DNA from: CAYJAY01 sp964368445
GTDB lineage: Bacteria > Bacillota > Clostridia > Oscillospirales > Ruminococcaceae
DNA length: 34,155 nucleotides
Assembly: GCA_964368445.1 (NCBI GenBank)
Contig: CAYJAY010000026.1
Coordinates: forward strand, 1 to 34,155
Direction of reading: 5' to 3'
Shown: one piece after another, positions 15,703-23,007 of the stretch
How the letters are laid out: each line of letters begins with the position of its first letter
Position numbering within the stretch: position 1 is the stretch's first letter
Position numbers and translations under genes: made by a program
Notes under the pieces: model-generated
The model's input: the letters and a program-made list of their open reading frames with translations, nothing else
Database searches by the model: none
Told to the model about the DNA's origin: nothing

Positions 15703-15843
15703 ATGTTTTTTTATTGCTTAATTCTTAATTTGACATGCCGATAACGCTATTTAAAACGATTGGATGTTTTATTTGACATAACATTTAAACCTATCAAATT
15801 CTTCAATAATATGTAAAATTATATAAAATTGTCGTTAGTTTGC

Positions 15844-15867
15844 ACAAACAACAATGTTGCTGTTTGT
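15844..15867. promoter_or_regulatory. Inverted repeat upstream of the LacI-family gene
   Basis: ACAAACAACAA and TTGCTGTTTGT form an 11-bp dyad with one mismatch and a 2-base centre, 28 bases before the -35 of the regulator promoter. The short centre favours a protein-binding site over an RNA hairpin. The rest of 15703-15894 is AT-rich, with two isolated TTGACA hexamers lacking good -10 partners. Confidence 0.4.
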
Positions 15868-15894
15868 CACATTAAATGAAAATTTAAAAAGGTA

Positions 15895-15926
15895 TTGCAA
15901 TTTTTTAATTCAAGGTGTAATATAAT
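15895..15926 (+). promoter_or_regulatory. Promoter of the LacI-family regulator
   Basis: TTGCAA (15895-15900), 17 bases, TAATAT (15918-15923); an overlapping TATAAT (15921-15926) gives a 20-base spacer. Tandem operators follow immediately downstream, so a bound repressor would block initiation or early elongation. Confidence 0.6.
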
Positions 15927-15937
15927 GAAAAAAAGTT

Positions 15938-15975
15938 CGGAAACGTTTCCGGCATCGTTACCGAAATCGTTTCCG
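15938..15975. promoter_or_regulatory. Tandem LacI-family operators (autoregulation)
   Basis: CGGAAACGTTTCCG (15938-15951) is a perfect 14-bp palindrome with the central CG typical of LacI-family operators. A second, imperfect copy CGAAATCGTTTCCG lies at 15962-15975, centres 24 bp apart. They sit just after the promoter and about 150 bases before the regulator gene, implying self-repression. They also resemble CcpA cre sites, an alternative reader. Confidence 0.72.
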
Positions 15976-16120
15976 AAAACATTTTCAAAAAAATGCTGTG
16001 TAAAATTCAGATATCAGCAGTTGGTCGATCACGCATCAAGTTCACATAAAAGACGCGCCACAACCAGTGATAATCGACATTAACGATAAACTAAAAAGTA
16101 GCGGGAGAGGTGTGTTTGTT

Positions 16121-17131
16121 TTGACAATAAAAGATATTGCTAGAATATCCGGTTGCGCTGTGTCAACCGTGTCTCGCGCACTTAACGACCATCCCGACGT
16201 GTCGGCAGAAACGAAACAAAGGATAAACGAGATAGTTGAACAGACGGGTTTTGTTCCGAACAGTAACGCAAGACATCTGAAAGTTAGACAAAGTCGAAAT
16301 GTTTCGATAATTGTAAAGGGCGCGTTTAACCTGTTTTTTGCGGGTGTGCTTGAAAGAATGCAGTCTGATTTTACGGCGGCAGGGTATAGCACATTGGTTC
16401 ATTATCTCCACGAAGACGACGACGAAGTCTTGGTGTGCAAACAACTTCAACGGGAGAATAAACCGCTTGGCTTTTTGTTTTTGGGCGGTAATATAGAAAA
16501 TTTTCGCGAACAATTTAAAACGATAAACGTACCAAGCGTGCTTGCAACAACCGTTTGCGCTGAACTTGGATTTGAAAATCTTACCTATGTCGGGATAGAC
16601 GACACGGCGGCGGGGGGAAAGGCTTGCGAGTTTCTTGCGAAAAAAGGACATAAAAACATAGCGGTCATCGGAGGAAAAACCGAGACATCGTATATTAGTG
16701 CGCAAAGATACGACGGATTTTGCGATGCTTATCAATTAAACTTTAACGTGGCACATTCAAAAGAATTATATGAGAAATGTCGTTTCAGCACCCAAGATGG
16801 CTATAACTCGATGAAAAAGCTTTTGGAGAGCGATAAAGTTTTTAGTTCTGTTTTTTGCATGTCGGACGTTATAGCGATAGGCGCGATAAGAGCGGCTCTT
16901 GACAAGGGACTTAAAGTTCCAAATGATTTGTCGGTTATCGGGTTTGACGGAATCGAGTTTGGACAGTATTTTGAACCGAGATTAACGACGATTCGCCAAC
17001 CGCAACAGCTTATAGCGAAACACAGCGTAAAATCGCTTATAAGTTGTATAGAAAAAAACAAAAAAGCAGACGACGTTGTTTTGGACTGTGAACTTATCGA
17101 AGGGGACAGCGTAGCGGTTAATAATTCGTAA
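16121..17131 (+). CDS. LacI-family transcriptional regulator, probable maltodextrin regulator
   Basis: A 336-aa repressor. The N-terminal helix-turn-helix is canonical (TIKDIARISGCAVSTVSRALNDHPDVS, residues 2-28), followed by the hinge helix (SNARHLKVRQS). A periplasmic-binding-like sugar-sensing domain spans about 62-330 (LGFLFLGG, YVGIDDTAAGGKAC, GHKNIAVIGG, SVFCMSDVIAIGAIRAA, DLSVIGFDGIEFG). I chose the TTG at 16121 because GGGAGAGG lies 10 bases upstream and the protein then starts at the usual LacI position; a start at 16067 would add 18 atypical residues. Located just before a binding-protein transporter and malQ, it probably responds to maltose or a maltodextrin. The stop codon lies inside a heptamer repeat array. 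Confidence 0.88.
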   Translation: MTIKDIARISGCAVSTVSRALNDHPDVSAETKQRINEIVEQTGFVPNSNARHLKVRQSRNVSIIVKGAFNLFFAGVLERMQSDFTAAGYSTLVHYLHEDDDEVLVCKQLQRENKPLGFLFLGGNIENFREQFKTINVPSVLATTVCAELGFENLTYVGIDDTAAGGKACEFLAKKGHKNIAVIGGKTETSYISAQRYDGFCDAYQLNFNVAHSKELYEKCRFSTQDGYNSMKKLLESDKVFSSVFCMSDVIAIGAIRAALDKGLKVPNDLSVIGFDGIEFGQYFEPRLTTIRQPQQLIAKHSVKSLISCIEKNKKADDVVLDCELIEGDSVAVNNS

Positions 17132-17181
17132 TTCGTAATTCGTAATTCGTAATTCGTAATTTCGGAGCACCTTACGGTGCT
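17122..17181. repeat. TAATTCG heptamer array plus palindrome
   Basis: TAATTCG is repeated five times exactly (17122-17156) with a degenerate sixth unit, followed by AGCACC-ttac-GGTGCT (17166-17181). The array overlaps the last codons and stop of the regulator gene, so the repeat supplies its C-terminal end (NNS, stop). Confidence 0.85.
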
Positions 17182-17307
17182 ATTAAAATACATGTTTTTT
17201 AATCTTCTCGTCGATTTGTGATTAGTTCTAGTGGCAAAGCAAGTAAAGCTTTCCTCCCCTACGACATTTTTAAAATAAACTATTCAAAATTCGCCGAAAG
17301 CGAACCT

Positions 17308-17335
17308 TAATTCCTCATTCCTAATTCCTAATTTT
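17308..17335. repeat. TAATTCC/TCATTCC heptamer array
   Basis: Units TAATTCC, TCATTCC, TAATTCC and TAATTTT follow each other in a 7-base period. TCATTCC is the complement of the GGAATGA unit at 4765-4790. Between the two arrays (17182-17307) I see no gene, and no convincing promoter for the binding-protein gene. Confidence 0.7.
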
Positions 17336-17403
17336 TAATTAAACTAAAGATATCCCCCGGAACGACCGGTTGATATAAAAACAAATTTTTGGAGGAAAAC
17401 AAA

Positions 17404-18732
17404 ATGAAAAAATTACTTGCGATTTTATTAACACTCGTTTTGGTATTTAGCTTTGTTGCTTGCAGCACACCTGCTACAACACCGGACGAAGGAACATCTT
17501 CGGAAGAAGGCACAGCGACTGAGCCTATGGCAGATGGAAGCGTATACTTCCTTAACTTCAAACCTGAACAAGATGAGCAATGGCAAACGGTAGCTGCTCA
17601 GTACACAGAAGAAACAGGCGTTCCTGTAACCGTTGTAACAGCGGCTTCGGGCGAATATGAAACAACGCTTATGGCGGAGATGGGCAAAAGCGAAGCTCCG
17701 ACTTTGTTCCAAGTTAACGGACCTGTTGGAATGGCAAGCTGGGCTGACTATGCATACGACCTTTCGGGTTCTGAAGTTTATGCTGAACTCACTTCGGACG
17801 ATTTCACACTTAAAGATGGCGACGCAGTTCTCGGAATTGCTTATCTAATCGAAACATACGGAATTATCTATAACAAAGCTTTGCTTGAACAAGCAGGCTA
17901 CACAGCAGACGATATAACCGACTTTGACAGCTTCAAAGCTGTTGTCGAAGACATCCAAGCAAGAGCGGGCGAACTTGGCATTGGCGGCGCGTTCACTTCT
18001 GCTGGAATGGACCCAAGCTCGGACTGGAGATTTAAAACACACCTTGCTAACCTTCCTATCTATTATGAATATGAAGATGACGGCATCGGAAGCACAGACG
18101 CTATCAAAGGAACATACCTTGATAACTATCAAGCTATTTGGGATCTTTACATCAACAACTCTGCGGCAGCTCCCGAAGAACTTAGCACAAAAACCGGTAA
18201 CGACGCGGTTGCAGAATTTGCTAACGGCGAAGCAGTTTTCTATCAAAACGGAACATGGGCATATAACGATGTAAGCTCTTTGGGCGACGAAAACTTAGGA
18301 ATGCTTCCTATTTACATCGGCGCTGAAGGCGAAGAAAACCAAGGCCTTTGCACAGGCACAGAAAACTTCTGGGTTGTTAACAACGCAGCGGCCGAAGAAG
18401 ACATTCAAGCAACACTTGACTTCATGGCTTGGATGGTTACAAGCGACACAGGTAAAAACGCAATGGCTAACGAAATGGGATTTGTTTGCCCGTTCAATGG
18501 CTTCGCTCCCGATTACCTACCTTCTAACCCACTTGTAACAGCAGCTGACGATTACATCGCAGCAGGCAAAACAAGCGTTAAATGGTGCTTCCCCTCTATG
18601 CCGAGTGAAGAATGGAAAAACGGCGTTGGAACAGCACTCACAGCTTATGCCGGCGGCACAGGCGACTGGGCTGGCGTTGAATCGGCATTCGTAGACGGTT
18701 GGGTTTCTGAATACGCTCTTGCAAACGGTTAA
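17404..18732 (+). CDS. Sugar ABC transporter substrate-binding lipoprotein (MalE-like)
   Basis: A 442-aa extracellular solute-binding protein, family 1. The N-terminus MKKLLAILLTLVLVFSFVAC carries a lipobox (SFVAC, Cys20), then a Ser/Thr/Glu-rich linker and the binding domain (WQTVAAQYTEETGVPVTVVT, GTYLDNYQAIWDLYINN, FYQNGTWAYND, WVVNNAAAEEDIQATLDFMAWM). GGAGG lies 8 bases before the ATG at 17404. Codon choice is more uniform than in neighbours (many AAC, GAC, CTT, ACA), which suggests high expression. A strong terminator separates it from the permeases, a common way to make more binding protein. Malto-oligosaccharide is the likely ligand because malQ closes the cluster, but the ligand is not proven by sequence. 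Confidence 0.92.
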   Translation: MKKLLAILLTLVLVFSFVACSTPATTPDEGTSSEEGTATEPMADGSVYFLNFKPEQDEQWQTVAAQYTEETGVPVTVVTAASGEYETTLMAEMGKSEAPTLFQVNGPVGMASWADYAYDLSGSEVYAELTSDDFTLKDGDAVLGIAYLIETYGIIYNKALLEQAGYTADDITDFDSFKAVVEDIQARAGELGIGGAFTSAGMDPSSDWRFKTHLANLPIYYEYEDDGIGSTDAIKGTYLDNYQAIWDLYINNSAAAPEELSTKTGNDAVAEFANGEAVFYQNGTWAYNDVSSLGDENLGMLPIYIGAEGEENQGLCTGTENFWVVNNAAAEEDIQATLDFMAWMVTSDTGKNAMANEMGFVCPFNGFAPDYLPSNPLVTAADDYIAAGKTSVKWCFPSMPSEEWKNGVGTALTAYAGGTGDWAGVESAFVDGWVSEYALANG

Positions 18733-18754
18733 TCAATAGTTTAAATTACAAAAG

Positions 18755-18784
18755 GGGTGCGCCTCAACAGGCGCACCCTTTTTT
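18755..18784 (+). terminator. Intra-cluster terminator between binding protein and permeases
   Basis: GGGTGCGCCT-caac-AGGCGCACCC, a perfect 10-bp GC-rich stem with a 4-base loop, followed by T residues. It should stop most transcripts after the binding-protein gene. Confidence 0.93.
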
Positions 18785-18815
18785 CAAAACTTTAAGCGCA
18801 AATTTTCTGATAATC

Positions 18816-18834
18816 ATCGTTGATAAGCAACGAT
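18816..18834. promoter_or_regulatory. Small dyad before the permease genes
   Basis: ATCGTTG-ataag-CAACGAT, 7-bp perfect arms, about 40 bases before the permease ATG. It could be an mRNA 5' stabilising hairpin or an operator; no strong promoter accompanies it. Confidence 0.35.
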
Positions 18835-18874
18835 ATATTTTAAACAATAAAAAAAATAAGGAGAATAAAGTCTT

Positions 18875-19726
18875 ATGGAAAAATCATTGAAAAAATGGTT
18901 TCCGCTATTTGTCTTGCCCACCCTACTGGCGTTTATCATCGGCTTCGTCGCTCCGTTTGTGCATGGGCTTTATTTATCTTTCCACCAGTTTATAACGATA
19001 AACCGAACAACTTTCGTGGGGTTTGAAAACTATGTAAAAGCGTTAAGCGACCCCGAATTTTTATATTCGTTTTGGTTTACGGCGGCGGTAGCCATAGTTT
19101 CAACGCTGACAATAAACATCCTAGCGTTTACGGTAGCTCTCGCTTTGACGAGAGGGATAAGAGGAACCAACACATACAGAACGATATTTTTTATGCCCAA
19201 CCTAATCGGCGGAATTATCCTCGGATATATCTGGCAGATAATCATAAACGGAGCTTTGTCGATTCTTGAACAACCGCTCTTGGCGCTTAACACTGCCGCA
19301 GGATATTGGGGAATTATTATTTTGATGCTTTGGCAACAGGTTGGCTACATGATGATAATCTATGTTGCAGGTTTACAAAATGTTTCTAAAGACCTTTTAG
19401 AGGCTTCGCAGATAGACGGAGCAGGAATATGGAAAACACTTTTTAAAATAAAAATACCGATGGTTATGCCGTCGATAACTATATGCACATTCTTAACGCT
19501 TTCAAATTCGTTTAAACTGTTCGACCAAAACCTTTCGTTGACGTCGGGCGAGCCGGGAAGCACAACCGAAATGTTGGCGCTTAACATATACAAAACGTTC
19601 TATGCAAGAAGCGGGCCACAATGGAAAGGAATTGGACAGGCAAAAGCCGTAATATTCTTTATCTTGGTGGTGGTTATTGCGGTTATCCAACTTAGGGCAA
19701 CAAGATCTCGGGAGGTGCAACAATAA
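18875..19726 (+). CDS. Sugar ABC transporter permease (MalF-like)
   Basis: A 283-aa membrane subunit with six predicted helices. The family-defining EAA loop, which docks to the ATPase, is EASQIDGAGIWKTLFKIKIPMVMP (about residues 187-210). The N-terminal half (WFPLFVLPTLLAFIIGFVAPFVHGLYLSF) is typical of carbohydrate uptake CUT1 permeases. GGAG precedes the ATG by 11 bases. The stop overlaps the start of the next permease (TAATG), so both are translated together. Substrate is inferred from context as a maltodextrin. Confidence 0.93.
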   Translation: MEKSLKKWFPLFVLPTLLAFIIGFVAPFVHGLYLSFHQFITINRTTFVGFENYVKALSDPEFLYSFWFTAAVAIVSTLTINILAFTVALALTRGIRGTNTYRTIFFMPNLIGGIILGYIWQIIINGALSILEQPLLALNTAAGYWGIIILMLWQQVGYMMIIYVAGLQNVSKDLLEASQIDGAGIWKTLFKIKIPMVMPSITICTFLTLSNSFKLFDQNLSLTSGEPGSTTEMLALNIYKTFYARSGPQWKGIGQAKAVIFFILVVVIAVIQLRATRSREVQQ

Positions 19727-20568
19727 TGACAAAAACAAAATCAACATTTAATACTTTTCTAACTGTTGTGTTTGGGATATTTTCCGTTGTTCATATATAT
19801 CCTATAATAATGATACTATCAAACTCGTTTAAACAAGAACGTTCGATAACAACAAGCACAGCGTTTAATTTCCCGACAGCCGAAACGTTTGCCGGTTTTG
19901 AAAACTATATAGCCGCGTTAACAACTCAAGGTTTTTTACAAAGCTTTTTCTACAGTTTGTTTATAACTGTTTCGAGCGTCGCGCTAATAATAGTGTGTTG
20001 TTCTATGTGTGCTTGGTTTATAACAAGGGTTAAATCTAAGTTTTCAACCGCAATGTACATGGTGTGTGTGTTTAGCATGGTTGTGCCGTTTCAAATGGTC
20101 ATGTTCTCGCTTTCCCAGATAGCGGACAGGCTTAAACTTAACACCCCATACAACATCGCTATCATCTACCTTGGATTTGGCGCAGGTCTTGCGGTGTTTA
20201 TGTTTTGCGGATTTGTTAAAGGCATACCGCTTGAGATCGAAGAAGCCGCAACGATTGACGGTTGCAACGCGTTTCAAACGTTTTTCAACGTTGTGTTCCC
20301 GATACTGAAACCTACCACAATATCGGTTGCGATTCTCCAAGCCATGTGGGTTTGGAACGACTACTTATTGCCAACGCTTGTTCTTGATATCAAACAATAT
20401 AGAACAATCCCGATGCTTATACAATACTTCAGAGGAAGTTACGGCCGAGTCGAGATGGGGCCTATGATGGCGTCTATCACACTAACAATAATACCGATAA
20501 TCGTGTTCTATCTATTTAGCCAGAAGTATATTATCGAAGGTGTTGTAGCAGGGGCGGTGAAAGGATAG
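19726..20568 (+). CDS. Sugar ABC transporter permease (MalG-like)
   Basis: A 280-aa second membrane subunit, partner of the MalF-like protein. The EAA loop is EEAATIDGCNAFQTFFNVVFPILKP (about residues 172-196), followed by MWVWNDYLLPTLVL and the C-terminal QKYIIEGVVAGAVKG ending usual for MalG-type permeases. Start and stop overlap both neighbours by one base (TAATG before, TAGTG after), showing tight coupling in a permease-permease-malQ unit. No ATPase gene is present in the cluster, so a shared MsiK-type ATPase encoded elsewhere is expected. Confidence 0.94.
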   Translation: MTKTKSTFNTFLTVVFGIFSVVHIYPIIMILSNSFKQERSITTSTAFNFPTAETFAGFENYIAALTTQGFLQSFFYSLFITVSSVALIIVCCSMCAWFITRVKSKFSTAMYMVCVFSMVVPFQMVMFSLSQIADRLKLNTPYNIAIIYLGFGAGLAVFMFCGFVKGIPLEIEEAATIDGCNAFQTFFNVVFPILKPTTISVAILQAMWVWNDYLLPTLVLDIKQYRTIPMLIQYFRGSYGRVEMGPMMASITLTIIPIIVFYLFSQKYIIEGVVAGAVKG

Positions 20569-22046
20569 TGCGCGCTTGTGGCATATTGTTTCCCGTTTCG
20601 AGCCTGCCCTCGAACTATGGAATAGGAAGCCTTGGCAAAACGGCGTATGAATTTGTCGACTTCTTGAAACAATCAAAACAAACCTATTGGCAGATACTCC
20701 CGATTGGCCCTACCGGATATGGCGACAGCCCATATCAGAGCTTTTCGGCGTATGCGTGTAACCCATATTTTATCGATCTTGATACTTTAAAAGAACAACA
20801 ACTTATTACCCAACAAGAGATAGATTCATATGACTTCGGCGACAACAAAGTTTCGATTGATTATTATAAATTATATATAAATCGCAACAAGATACTGAAA
20901 ATAGCCTGTCAAAGATTTGACAAAAACAATCAAGATTATCAGAGTTTTCTAACTCAAAACAGACATTGGCTTGACGATTATGCCCTTTTTATGTCGATAA
21001 AAGGCGAGAGAGACATGGTAGCATTCACCGAATGGGAAGAGCCTATCTTGAAACGTGAACAACACGCGCTTGATAGCGCGCAACAGCGCCTGTCAGACGA
21101 GATAGAGTTTTATAAAGTTGTTCAGTATCTTTTTTATGATCAATGGATGAAACTTAAAAGATACGCCAACGAAAGAGGCATTTCAATTATAGGGGATATT
21201 CCGATATATGTGTCGCCCGACAGTTCGGATCTTTGGGCAAACAGTGTTCTTTTTCAGGTAGATCAAAATGGAAGGATGTCGGAGGTTGCGGGGGTTCCGC
21301 CCGATGCGTTCACAAGCGACGGACAACTTTGGGGAAATCCGCTTTACAATTGGGAATATCATTCTTCGGAAAACTATAACTGGTGGATTAGACGCATAGG
21401 CCATGCGCTCACGGTGTATGATATCGTGCGAATAGACCATTTCAGAGGGTTCGAGGGATACTATGCGATACCTGCCGCCGATGTAAACGCAAAAAACGGC
21501 AGATGGCGAGAGGGCCCCGGCAAAAAGTTTATCGACGAGGTTAAAAAAGCGTTACAAAACCCAAAGATAATTGCGGAAGATCTCGGTTTTTTAAACGAAG
21601 GGGTATACGACCTTTTGGCACACAGCGGTTTTCCGGGGATGAAGGTTTTACAGTTCGCGTTCGATTCGAGAGAGGAAAGCGACTATCTGCCATATAACTA
21701 TACGCGAAACAGCGTAGTTTATACCGGAACCCACGACAACACGACGACGGCAGACTGGGAGACTTCGGCGCCGGAACATGACGTCTTGTTTTGCAAAAGA
21801 TATCTTAACATAAAACAAAGCGACAACTTCACACGCGAGTGTATACGAGCGGCTATGGGAAGCGTGTCCGACACCTGCATAATCCCGATGGCAGACTGGC
21901 TAGGGCTTGGCAGAGAAGCAAGAATCAACACCCCATCAACGCTTGGGGGCAACTGGGTTTGGCGAGCAGAGCAACAAGATTTAACAGAACAGCTTGCTAA
22001 AGAGATTGCAGAAATGACAAGAATGTACGGAAGAGTAACATACTAA
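20568..22046 (+). CDS. malQ: 4-alpha-glucanotransferase (amylomaltase, GH77)
   Basis: A 492-aa enzyme that transfers maltosyl units between alpha-1,4-glucans and releases glucose. Conserved blocks are visible: GILFPVSSLPSNYGIGSLG at the N-terminus, WQILPIGPTGYGDSPYQSFSA, GDIPIYVSPDSSDLWA, GVPPDAFTSDGQLWGNPLYNW, the nucleophile region RIDHFRGFEGYYAIP, the acid/base region IIAEDLGFLN, and YTGTHDNTTTADW. The GTG start overlaps the permease stop by one base. It is the metabolic end of the uptake cluster, handling imported malto-oligosaccharides in the cytoplasm. No maltodextrin phosphorylase or GH13 enzyme lies next to it. Confidence 0.97.
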   Translation: MRACGILFPVSSLPSNYGIGSLGKTAYEFVDFLKQSKQTYWQILPIGPTGYGDSPYQSFSAYACNPYFIDLDTLKEQQLITQQEIDSYDFGDNKVSIDYYKLYINRNKILKIACQRFDKNNQDYQSFLTQNRHWLDDYALFMSIKGERDMVAFTEWEEPILKREQHALDSAQQRLSDEIEFYKVVQYLFYDQWMKLKRYANERGISIIGDIPIYVSPDSSDLWANSVLFQVDQNGRMSEVAGVPPDAFTSDGQLWGNPLYNWEYHSSENYNWWIRRIGHALTVYDIVRIDHFRGFEGYYAIPAADVNAKNGRWREGPGKKFIDEVKKALQNPKIIAEDLGFLNEGVYDLLAHSGFPGMKVLQFAFDSREESDYLPYNYTRNSVVYTGTHDNTTTADWETSAPEHDVLFCKRYLNIKQSDNFTRECIRAAMGSVSDTCIIPMADWLGLGREARINTPSTLGGNWVWRAEQQDLTEQLAKEIAEMTRMYGRVTY

Positions 22047-22089
22047 AAAACAAAACCAACAGTATCAACTGTTGGTTTTGTTTTTTAGT
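22042..22089. terminator. Bidirectional terminator between malQ and the convergent gene
   Basis: A perfect 22-bp stem around a 4-base loop (ATCA). The 5' arm starts ACTAAAAAACAAAACCAACA and overlaps the malQ stop codon. A-tract and T-tract arms make it work for malQ on the plus strand and for the small gene ending at 22122 on the minus strand. Confidence 0.9.
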
Positions 22090-22121
22090 AAATCAAAAAT
22101 TAAAAGTTCGCTCTAATTTTG

Positions 22122-22418
22122 TTAAAGCTTTCCGGCGTTCGCTCTTTCAAGCCAGATGTGGGCAAAATCAAGCGCGCCATAAAGCCCGACTTTGTCGCTT
22201 TCTTTGATTATCCTGTCGCGTCCGTTAAGGCTTTGGTCGTTCGATATAAGTTGCATGTGGATTTTTCCCGCAACCTGTTCGCCCGCAACGTCGTCAAACG
22301 AAAGTATCTGCATAAACACGATATATTTGTCGGACGGGTTTCCATAGTAGATATCGCTTTTGCAACGCACCAACGCGCGACCTTTGTACATAAGGTTTTC
22401 GGTTTTGTTCTCTGCCAT
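22122..22418 (-). CDS. Small conserved cytoplasmic protein, function unknown
   Basis: A 98-aa protein without signal or membrane segment. Recognisable stretches are YKGRALVRCKSDIYYG, DKYIVFMQILSF, GKIHMQLISNDQSLNGRDRIIKESDKVGLYGALDFAHIWLERA. From memory, similar short proteins occur as conserved hypotheticals in Clostridia; I know no function. GAAAGGA stands 8 bases before the ATG. It starts 24 bases after the ireB stop, so the two are co-transcribed, and ends at the bidirectional terminator. Confidence 0.75.
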   Translation of the reverse strand: MAENKTENLMYKGRALVRCKSDIYYGNPSDKYIVFMQILSFDDVAGEQVAGKIHMQLISNDQSLNGRDRIIKESDKVGLYGALDFAHIWLERANAGKL

Positions 22419-22442
22419 TTAGGTCTTCCTTTCAAAAAGGTT

Positions 22443-22688
22443 TTAGTGATTAAGGAAATAGTTGACAAGCGCTTGAAGAATGTCGTCTCTGTCATAGCGA
22501 CGCATCAACGCGCGCGCGTTTCGATGTGTTGTTATATAGGTCGGGTCTTCTGAAAGGATGTAACCAACTATCTGGTTGGTGGGGTTATATCCTTTTTCCG
22601 AAAGAGCAACATAAACCTCTCTTAAGATATCTTTTATTTCCTGCTCTTTGTTTTGGGCAATCGAAAAAGCAATTGTAGGTTCGTTCAT
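22443..22688 (-). CDS. ireB: IreB family regulatory protein (UPF0297)
   Basis: An 81-aa protein matching the UPF0297/IreB pattern: KDILREVYVALSEKGYNPTNQIVGYILSEDPTYITTHRNARALMRRYDRDDILQALVNYFL. In Enterococcus faecalis IreB is a small phosphoprotein substrate of the PASTA kinase IreK and lowers cephalosporin resistance. In many Bacillota it stands between alaS and ruvX; here neither neighbour is present, and the next gene is the unassigned 98-aa protein. The ATG at 22688 has AGAAGGG 8 bases upstream. Threonines near the N-terminus (T5) could be phosphorylation sites, by analogy only. Confidence 0.9.
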   Translation of the reverse strand: MNEPTIAFSIAQNKEQEIKDILREVYVALSEKGYNPTNQIVGYILSEDPTYITTHRNARALMRRYDRDDILQALVNYFLNH

Positions 22689-23007
22689 ATAAATATCCCT
22701 TCTTTTTTTGATGTTTTGGGCGTTTTTGCCACAATGGTTTTACAGATGGCAAAAATTCGGTTAACATGTTGGCCGAAAAGCACAAAACTTATGTTTAAAA
22801 CTCTGTCTCCAACTGGAAACTTTGTTTCAAACTATCTCGCTCCTCACACTATTTGGTACAATAATTTAAATTTAAAAACAATTGATACAAGGTTAATAAT
22901 ACACTAAATTTAAAAAAACTTCAAGTTTTTGTTTTTTGTGGGAATGGATATAGTGTTGATTTGTATATATATCAACGCTATTTATCCAAATCTCTTTTGC
23001 GTATCAA
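22689..23007. other. Intergenic region between pheT and ireB
   Basis: No gene is seen. It contains an imperfect 40-bp dyad at 22793-22832 (GTTTAAAACTCTGTCTCCA on one arm, 14 of 20 positions symmetric). A small hairpin with T-tract on the minus strand near 22913-22930 could terminate pheST. A hairpin with one wobble lies at 22952-22983. A clear promoter for ireB was not found. Confidence 0.5.

Noticed and set aside
15895..16083. 62-codon ORF between the foldback element and the LacI-family gene
   Set aside because: Its body is the promoter and the tandem operators, with no family resemblance and no ribosome site before the ATG at 15925.
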